A DNA stretch of 7,197 bases from DATCSE01 sp036568605. GTDB taxonomy: Bacteria > Pseudomonadota > Gammaproteobacteria > Burkholderiales > Burkholderiaceae_C. The stretch lies in assembly GCA_036568605.1 (NCBI GenBank), contig DATCSE010000574.1:1-7197 (forward strand). Reading direction: 5' to 3'. The notes beneath the pieces were generated by a model. It saw nothing but the letters and a program-made list of their open reading frames with translations. It was not told the DNA's origin and did no database searches. Of the stretch, positions 4,301 through 7,197 are shown piece by piece. Position 1 is the first letter of the stretch. Each line of letters starts with the position of its first letter. The translations under genes and the position numbers were made by a program.

Positions 4301-7197
4301 ACCGGCCCGGCGGTCAGCGTGCACACCGCGTGCTCCACCTCGCTGGTCGCGATCGCGCAGGCGTTCGCGAGCCTGCGCGCCGGGCAGTGCGACATGGCGC
4401 TGGCCGGCGGCTCGTCGATCACCTGCCCCCCGAAGAGCGGCTACCTGTTCCAGGACGGCGCGATGCTGTCGCCCGACGCGCACACCCGCACCTTCGACGA
4501 GAGCGCGCAAGGCACGGTGTTCAGCGACGGCGCGACCGTCGTGCTGCTGAAGCGCCTGAGCGATGCGCTGGCCGACGGCGACACGATTCACGCGGTGATC
4601 CGCGGCGCCGCGATCAACAACGACGGCCGCGACAAGGCCAGCTTCACCGCGCCCAGCGTCGACGGCCAGGCCGCTGTGATCAGCGCGGCGCAGCGCGCGG
4701 CGGGCGTCGATCCGCGCAGCATCTCGTATGTCGAAGCGCACGGCACGGCAACGCCGCTCGGCGACCCGATCGAAGTCGAGGCGCTGACCCGCGCGTTCCG
4801 CGCGCACACCGATGACGTCGGCTTCTGCCGCATCGGCTCGCTGAAGAGCAACGTCGGTCACATGGTGATCGCGGCCGGCGCGGCGGGCGTGATCAAGACC
4901 GCGCTCGCGCTGGAGCGCGAAACGCTGCCGCCGTCGATCCACTATGTGCGGCCGAATCCGAAGATCGATTTCGCCCGCAGCCCGTTCGTCGTCAACGACT
5001 GTCTGACGTCGTGGCCGCGCAGTGCCCGGCAGCCGCGCCGCGCCGGCGTCAGCAGTTTCGGCGTCGGCGGCACGAACGCGCACGTCGTGATGGAAGAAGC
5101 GCCGTTGCGCGAGCCGTCGTCGCCGGCGCGCGGCCCGCAATTGCTGCTGCTGTCGGCGAAGTCGCAGCCCGCGCTCGCGGCGATGGCGCGGCAGCTCGCC
5201 GATCGCCTCGAAGCCGATCCGTCGATCAACCTGGCCGACGTCGCCCACACGCTGCAGGTCGGGCGCAGCCGCTATGCGAACCGGCTCTGCGTCGCGGCGG
5301 AGTCGCTGCCGCGTGCGGTCACCGCGCTGCGCACCGAAGACGACCCGCAGCGCGCTCAGCGCACGCTGGGCGCCGCGGTGCCGCCGCTGGTCTGGATGTT
5401 CCCGGGGCAGGGCGCTCAGTACGCCGGCATGGGCGGCGGCCTGTACGAGCACGACGCGGCATTCCGCGCCGCGTTCGACGAATGCCTGGCCGCGTTGCGC
5501 GACGTGTTGCCGTTCGACCTGAAGCAGCGCATGTTCGACGGCGGCGCCGAGGCGCTGGTCGCGACCGGCACGACCCAGCCCGCGACCTTCTGCCTCGAAT
5601 ACGCACTCGCGCAATCGTGGCTCGCGCGCGGTGCGCGGCCGGCTGCGCTGATCGGCCACAGCGTCGGCGAGTTCGTCGCCGCCGTGCTGGCCGGCGTGTT
5701 CACGCTGACCGATGCGGCCCGTCTGGTCGCGAAGCGCGGCGCGCTGATGCAGGCGTTGCCGGGCGGCAGCATGCTGTCGGTTCGGCTCGCAGCGGACAAG
5801 CTGATGCCGTTGCTGCCGGCCTCGCTGTCGCTCGCCGCGGAGAACGGACCGACCGCCTGCGTGGTCGCCGGCCCGACCGCCGAGATCGAAGCTTGGCGCC
5901 AGCAGCTCGAGTCAGATGGCATCGTCGCGCGCCTGCTGCAGACCTCGCATGCGTTCCACTCGGCCATGATGGATGCGGCGGTGCCGCCGTTCGAAGCCGA
6001 GGTCCGCCGGGTCGCTCTCGCGGCGCCACAGATGCCCATCGTCTCGACGTTGACCGGCACGTGGCTGACCGCGGCGGATGCGACCGATCCGCACTACTGG
6101 GCCCGCCATCTGCGCGAGCCGGTGCGCTTCTCGCCGGCATTGCGCACGGCGCTCGCGCAGCACGATGCCGGCGTGTTCGTCGAGATCGGCCCGCGTGGCA
6201 CGCTCGCGACGCTCGCGCGCCAGCACTTCACCGCGGGCGCGGGCAAGGCGGCACCGGTCGCGATCGCGAGCCTGCAGGAAACGCCTGACTCCGAAGCGAC
6301 GAGCCTGACGCTCGCACATGGCCGGCTGTGGACGATGGGCATCGAGCTGCCGGTATCGGTCGCATCGCCGGCCCACGATAGGCGCCGCATTCCGCTGCCG
6401 ACCTATCCGTTCGAGCGCAAGCGCCACTGGGTCGAGGCGGGCCGCGGGCCGCTCGTCGCGGCGGCGTCGCCCGTGTCTGCGATTGCGTCATCGCCTCTGC
6501 CCTTGGCGATGCCACCGGCTGCGGCGCGGGCCACCTCGCCGGTTGCGCCGCCAGTACCGATCGCACCCCTACAGATCCAAACACCTCCTATCACTGCCAT
6601 GTCGACACAAGCCGCATCACGCCGACCCCAGCTCGTTTCGCAGCTGCGCGGGTTGTTCGAGGACGTCGCCGGGATGGACCTGGCCGACAGCGACGCGTCG
6701 GTCAGCTTCGTCGAGCTGGGTCTGGACTCGCTGACGCTGACGCAGGCGGCGCTGCAGGTCAAGAAGCAGTTCAGCGTCAACCTGACGTTTCGGCAGCTGA
6801 TGGAGCAATACCGCAGCTTCGACTCGTTGGCCGAGTTCGTCGATGCGAGCCTGCCGCCCGAGGCCGCGCCGGCGGTGCCGGTCGCCGCAGCCACGGCGAT
6901 GCCGGCTGCCGCACCCGTCGTTGCGACCGCCGCGGTCACGATGCCGGTGTCCGCGATGCCGGCGCTGGCCGTGCCGGCGTTCGCGCCGGTTGCCGGCGAC
7001 CTGATGCAGCAGGTCATCGCGCAGCAGATGCAATTGATGGCGCACCAGCTCGCATTGCTCAGTGGAGCCGCCGCTGCGGTGCCGGTCGCAGCGCCGGCGA
7101 TGCCCGCCGTTGCCACACAACCGCCGGCACCCGTCGCAGTGCCCGCAGTCTCCGCGACGCCGGCGGTGACGAGCCAGTCGACCGCCACGCCCCCCGC
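1316..7197 (+). CDS. Hybrid NRPS/PKS megasynthase, C(remnant)-A-PCP-KS-AT-ACP-linker, 3' end beyond window
   Basis: A cytoplasmic multidomain synthase that should activate an amino acid and extend it once with malonyl-CoA. In 1960 visible residues I see: a condensation C-lobe remnant (about 25-215), A domain (226-722), PCP with Ser771, KS (833-1261) with Cys1006, His1142 and His1182, AT (from 1359) with Ser1449, ACP with Ser1805, then an Ala/Pro/Val linker still open at the edge. The frame is continuous. ATG 1316 is the only usual start after the in-frame stop at 1211-1213, but its ribosome site is weak: no purine-rich AGGAG-like stretch lies 5-12 bases upstream. No reductive domain sits between AT and ACP, so a beta-keto thioester is expected on the ACP. 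The gene lies after a long gap and faces away from the lipoprotein gene, so it is probably first in its operon. The family is certain; the product and final length are not known from this window. Confidence 0.96.
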   Translation, partial: MSSEPNRAAQGCPLRDLFVPPTSAVAAADRLVVTSEVRAQLAPQVGHPAQRIETLCLAAWLLVQHRWRGADELTIGISARAGELAPVRSFAMPPDATVVDWLGQVDQTLAMPASRLLAPLSGIESCWLPADESAVDPQLASLTPAAPLTITLAASSAGHPRLVASFPPSMMEAPQAQAVVDSVTGVAEALLVQLDRPLAQVETILPDHARRLFTEWNPPLRPKDPALTVHAVFSEQARRHADAIALACRGERLRYRELDHRSDRMAARLRAAGVVPGTVVCIALDRSIDAIVALLGILKAGAGYLPVDTSFPPERLAFMLSDADACLIVTDERHAAAFASTSSSALPVLRVDDAAASAQPSLAPVDATDGESLAYVMYTSGSTGTPKGIEICHRSILRLVTDPNFVALPAGEAVLHAAPLGFDASTLEIWGPLLNGGCCVLHDEDLPTAAGLARTIREQRVTTAWLTAALFNAVVDDSPTHLQGLRQLLIGGEALSVPHVRRALAALPGIALINGYGPTECTTFTATYRIPHDLPADARSVPIGRPINDTSAYVLSPSMHPVPIGLVGELYVGGRGLARGYLKRPELTAERFVPSPFGASGERLYKTGDLVRYLPDGNIEFIGRADGQVKIRGFRIEVGEIETALAAHPTVKAGAVVAQKDAAGNARLVAYLVANAAEVPAAELRAFLAERLPEFMVPTAYVWMAALPITLNGKLDRRALPQPSAERPDLSVPYQAPQGDLETQIAAAFAALLGLDQVGRHDNFFELGGNSLLVLKALARLERGGVKGLGTNAFFRQPTAAALASIASGDASAALVDAKRLSRRASGDAMNDAEPIAVIAMAGRFPGARDVEQFWDNLCAGRESITFFQDGELDPGIPPALRGDACYVKARGVIDDVELFDAGFFGISPREAELMDPQQRIFMELCWECLERGGHAPDGQDHGPVGIFAGMYNATYFQRHVMYRPDLVEKVGEFQVMLANEKDYIATRVANRLNLTGPAVSVHTACSTSLVAIAQAFASLRAGQCDMALAGGSSITCPPKSGYLFQDGAMLSPDAHTRTFDESAQGTVFSDGATVVLLKRLSDALADGDTIHAVIRGAAINNDGRDKASFTAPSVDGQAAVISAAQRAAGVDPRSISYVEAHGTATPLGDPIEVEALTRAFRAHTDDVGFCRIGSLKSNVGHMVIAAGAAGVIKTALALERETLPPSIHYVRPNPKIDFARSPFVVNDCLTSWPRSARQPRRAGVSSFGVGGTNAHVVMEEAPLREPSSPARGPQLLLLSAKSQPALAAMARQLADRLEADPSINLADVAHTLQVGRSRYANRLCVAAESLPRAVTALRTEDDPQRAQRTLGAAVPPLVWMFPGQGAQYAGMGGGLYEHDAAFRAAFDECLAALRDVLPFDLKQRMFDGGAEALVATGTTQPATFCLEYALAQSWLARGARPAALIGHSVGEFVAAVLAGVFTLTDAARLVAKRGALMQALPGGSMLSVRLAADKLMPLLPASLSLAAENGPTACVVAGPTAEIEAWRQQLESDGIVARLLQTSHAFHSAMMDAAVPPFEAEVRRVALAAPQMPIVSTLTGTWLTAADATDPHYWARHLREPVRFSPALRTALAQHDAGVFVEIGPRGTLATLARQHFTAGAGKAAPVAIASLQETPDSEATSLTLAHGRLWTMGIELPVSVASPAHDRRRIPLPTYPFERKRHWVEAGRGPLVAAASPVSAIASSPLPLAMPPAAARATSPVAPPVPIAPLQIQTPPITAMSTQAASRRPQLVSQLRGLFEDVAGMDLADSDASVSFVELGLDSLTLTQAALQVKKQFSVNLTFRQLMEQYRSFDSLAEFVDASLPPEAAPAVPVAAATAMPAAAPVVATAAVTMPVSAMPALAVPAFAPVAGDLMQQVIAQQMQLMAHQLALLSGAAAAVPVAAPAMPAVATQPPAPVAVPAVSATPAVTSQSTATPP
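1388..1960 (+). other. Condensation-domain C-lobe remnant (no catalytic half)
   Basis: Residues about 25-215 follow the layout of the second half of an NRPS condensation domain. There is a helix like the one normally reading TL..AAWALLL.R..G..DV.FG (here RIETLCLAAWLLVQHRWRG, then LTIGISAR), a DWL.Q helix (VVDWLGQVDQT), and the usual condensation-to-adenylation bridge (RPLAQVETILPDHARRLFTEWN). The N-terminal half with the catalytic HHxxxDG motif is absent, and nothing upstream in frame could supply it. I infer a non-catalytic platform for the A domain, as expected for a chain-starting module. Third codon positions are less GC-rich here than in the rest of the gene. Confidence 0.75.
1991..3481 (+). 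other. Adenylation domain, valine-like specificity code
   Basis: This domain forms an aminoacyl-AMP and transfers the amino acid to the following PCP. All core motifs are visible: A1 LRYREL, A2 LKAGAGYLPVD, A3 TSGSTGTPKG (379-388), A4 with FDAS, A5 NGYGPTE (514-520), A6 GELYVGGRGLARGYL, A7 YKTGDL, A8 KIRGFRIEVGEIE and A10 NGKLDRRAL with the catalytic Lys714. By hand alignment to the GrsA phenylalanine domain, the ten pocket residues are D423, A424, L427, W465, L489, G491, G515, T523, F524 and K714, giving DALWLGGTFK. Asp423 fits a substrate with an alpha-amino group. The code is close to known valine codes of the DAFW(I/L)GGTFK type, so valine or a similar aliphatic residue is my prediction. 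The family call is firm and the substrate is moderate. Confidence 0.93.
3509..3745 (+). other. Peptidyl carrier protein (PCP) domain
   Basis: A carrier of about 80 residues follows the A domain. It has the canonical phosphopantetheine attachment site DNFFELGGNSLL, with the modified serine at residue 771. It should hold the activated amino acid as a thioester and present it to the KS just downstream. Length and spacing are normal. A linker of about 25 residues with Arg/Ala/Ser content joins it to the KS. Confidence 0.95.
3812..5098 (+). other. Beta-ketoacyl synthase (KS) domain, hybrid type
   Basis: This domain takes the aminoacyl chain from the PCP and condenses it with malonyl-ACP. It begins EPIAVIAMAGRFPGA, carries the active-site segment VHTACSTSL with Cys1006, the first histidine in EAHGTATPLGDP (His1142) and the second in KSNVGH (His1182). 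Spacings of 136 and 40 residues are normal, so the domain should be active. The intact Cys excludes a decarboxylating KSQ loader. Its position after a PCP and the segment NEKDYIATRVANRLNLTGP match KS domains of NRPS-to-PKS junctions (microcystin McyE type), from memory rather than alignment. Confidence 0.95.
5390..6437 (+). other. Malonyl-CoA acyltransferase (AT) domain plus post-AT linker
   Basis: A cis-acting AT that loads the extender unit on the downstream ACP. It starts at about residue 1359 with WMFPGQGAQYAGMG and has the nucleophile in GHSVGE (Ser1449). It continues with KRGALMQ and the specificity motif HAFH at 1545-1548. By the usual PKS rule HAFH indicates malonyl-CoA, whereas YASH indicates methylmalonyl-CoA, so an unbranched two-carbon extension is expected. 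The stretch RRIPLPTYPFERKRHW at about 6390-6434 is the standard post-AT linker. The presence of a cis AT excludes a trans-AT line for this module. Confidence 0.94.
6438..6619 (+). other. Ala/Pro-rich interdomain linker where reductive domains are absent
   Basis: About 60 residues rich in Ala, Pro, Ser and Val connect the post-AT linker to the ACP. A ketoreductase, dehydratase or enoylreductase would need hundreds of residues here and none is present. The module is therefore non-reducing, unless an enzyme acts in trans. An internal ATG at 6599 precedes the ACP but has no convincing ribosome site and lies inside an unbroken frame, so I do not read it as a separate start. Confidence 0.85.
6620..6850 (+). 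other. Acyl carrier protein (ACP) domain
   Basis: A carrier of about 77 residues with the attachment motif FVELGLDSLTLTQ, modified serine at residue 1805. The LGLDSL form is PKS-like and differs from the LGGNSL of the upstream PCP, consistent with its holding the malonyl extender and then the beta-keto product. Helix 3 and the end (FRQLMEQYRSFDSLAEFVD) are complete, so the domain is whole. Confidence 0.95.
6853..7197 (+). other. Long Ala/Pro/Val-rich linker with a Gln/Met-rich helix, open at window edge
   Basis: After the ACP come more than 110 residues dominated by Ala, Pro, Val and Met (repeating MPA, VPA, PVA units). At 7001-7066 this is broken by a stretch of helix-forming residues, LMQQVIAQQMQLMAHQLALL, after which the Ala/Pro/Val composition resumes to the edge. 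A near-exact repeat (GCGATGCCGGC at 6896-6906 and 6953-6963) shows the DNA is low in complexity. As I recall, similar Gln-rich helices sit between ACP and an inserted aminotransferase or luciferase-like monooxygenase in other hybrid synthases. Such a domain is only predicted here, since the sequence ends first. Confidence 0.8.

Noticed and set aside
2228..5659. 1143-residue open frame on the minus strand opposite the synthase
   Set aside because: It is the complement of a GC-rich gene with intact domains. Its translation is dominated by Arg, Ala, Gln and Asp with no recognisable motif, as expected of a shadow frame.
5011..6288. 425-residue plus-strand frame overlapping the KS and AT regions
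   Set aside because: It is an alternate frame of the synthase with Arg/Ala-rich low-information content, while the real frame has complete KS and AT signatures.

Overview
The window reads as high-GC betaproteobacterial DNA. A Burkholderia-type genome is my best guess, from the near-complete use of G or C at third codon positions in the main gene, the style of the modular synthase, and a lipoprotein ending its signal peptide in LAAC followed by a glycine run. No marker here fixes genus or species.

The main content is one gene that starts at 1316 and is still open at the right edge (1960 residues visible, no stop and no frameshift). It encodes a hybrid nonribosomal peptide synthetase/polyketide synthase. 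The domain order is: condensation-domain C-lobe remnant, adenylation (A), peptidyl carrier (PCP), ketosynthase (KS), acyltransferase (AT), acyl carrier (ACP), then a long Ala/Pro/Val linker running off the window. All catalytic signatures of A, PCP, KS, AT and ACP are intact. No ketoreductase, dehydratase or enoylreductase lies between AT and ACP. The inferred chemistry is activation of an aliphatic, valine-like amino acid, loading on PCP, one decarboxylative extension with malonyl-CoA, and handover of a beta-keto, gamma-amino acyl chain on the ACP to a domain beyond the window. A Gln/Met-rich helical stretch in the final linker suggests that an embedded tailoring domain (aminotransferase or luciferase-like monooxygenase) follows, but that domain is not visible.

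Left of this gene is a stretch of about 980 bases with no convincing gene. It holds a few short repeats and hairpins, two of them close to gene starts. At the far left, on the minus strand, is a short lipoprotein gene. Its apparent 3' end overlaps a plus-strand reading that looks like the C-terminus of the same kind of secreted domain, as if the end of the gene had been inverted around an imperfect palindrome.

The synthase gene and the lipoprotein gene point away from each other. The synthase therefore looks like the first gene of a biosynthetic operon extending to the right, and the lipoprotein looks like unrelated flanking DNA. I could not match the cluster to a named compound.
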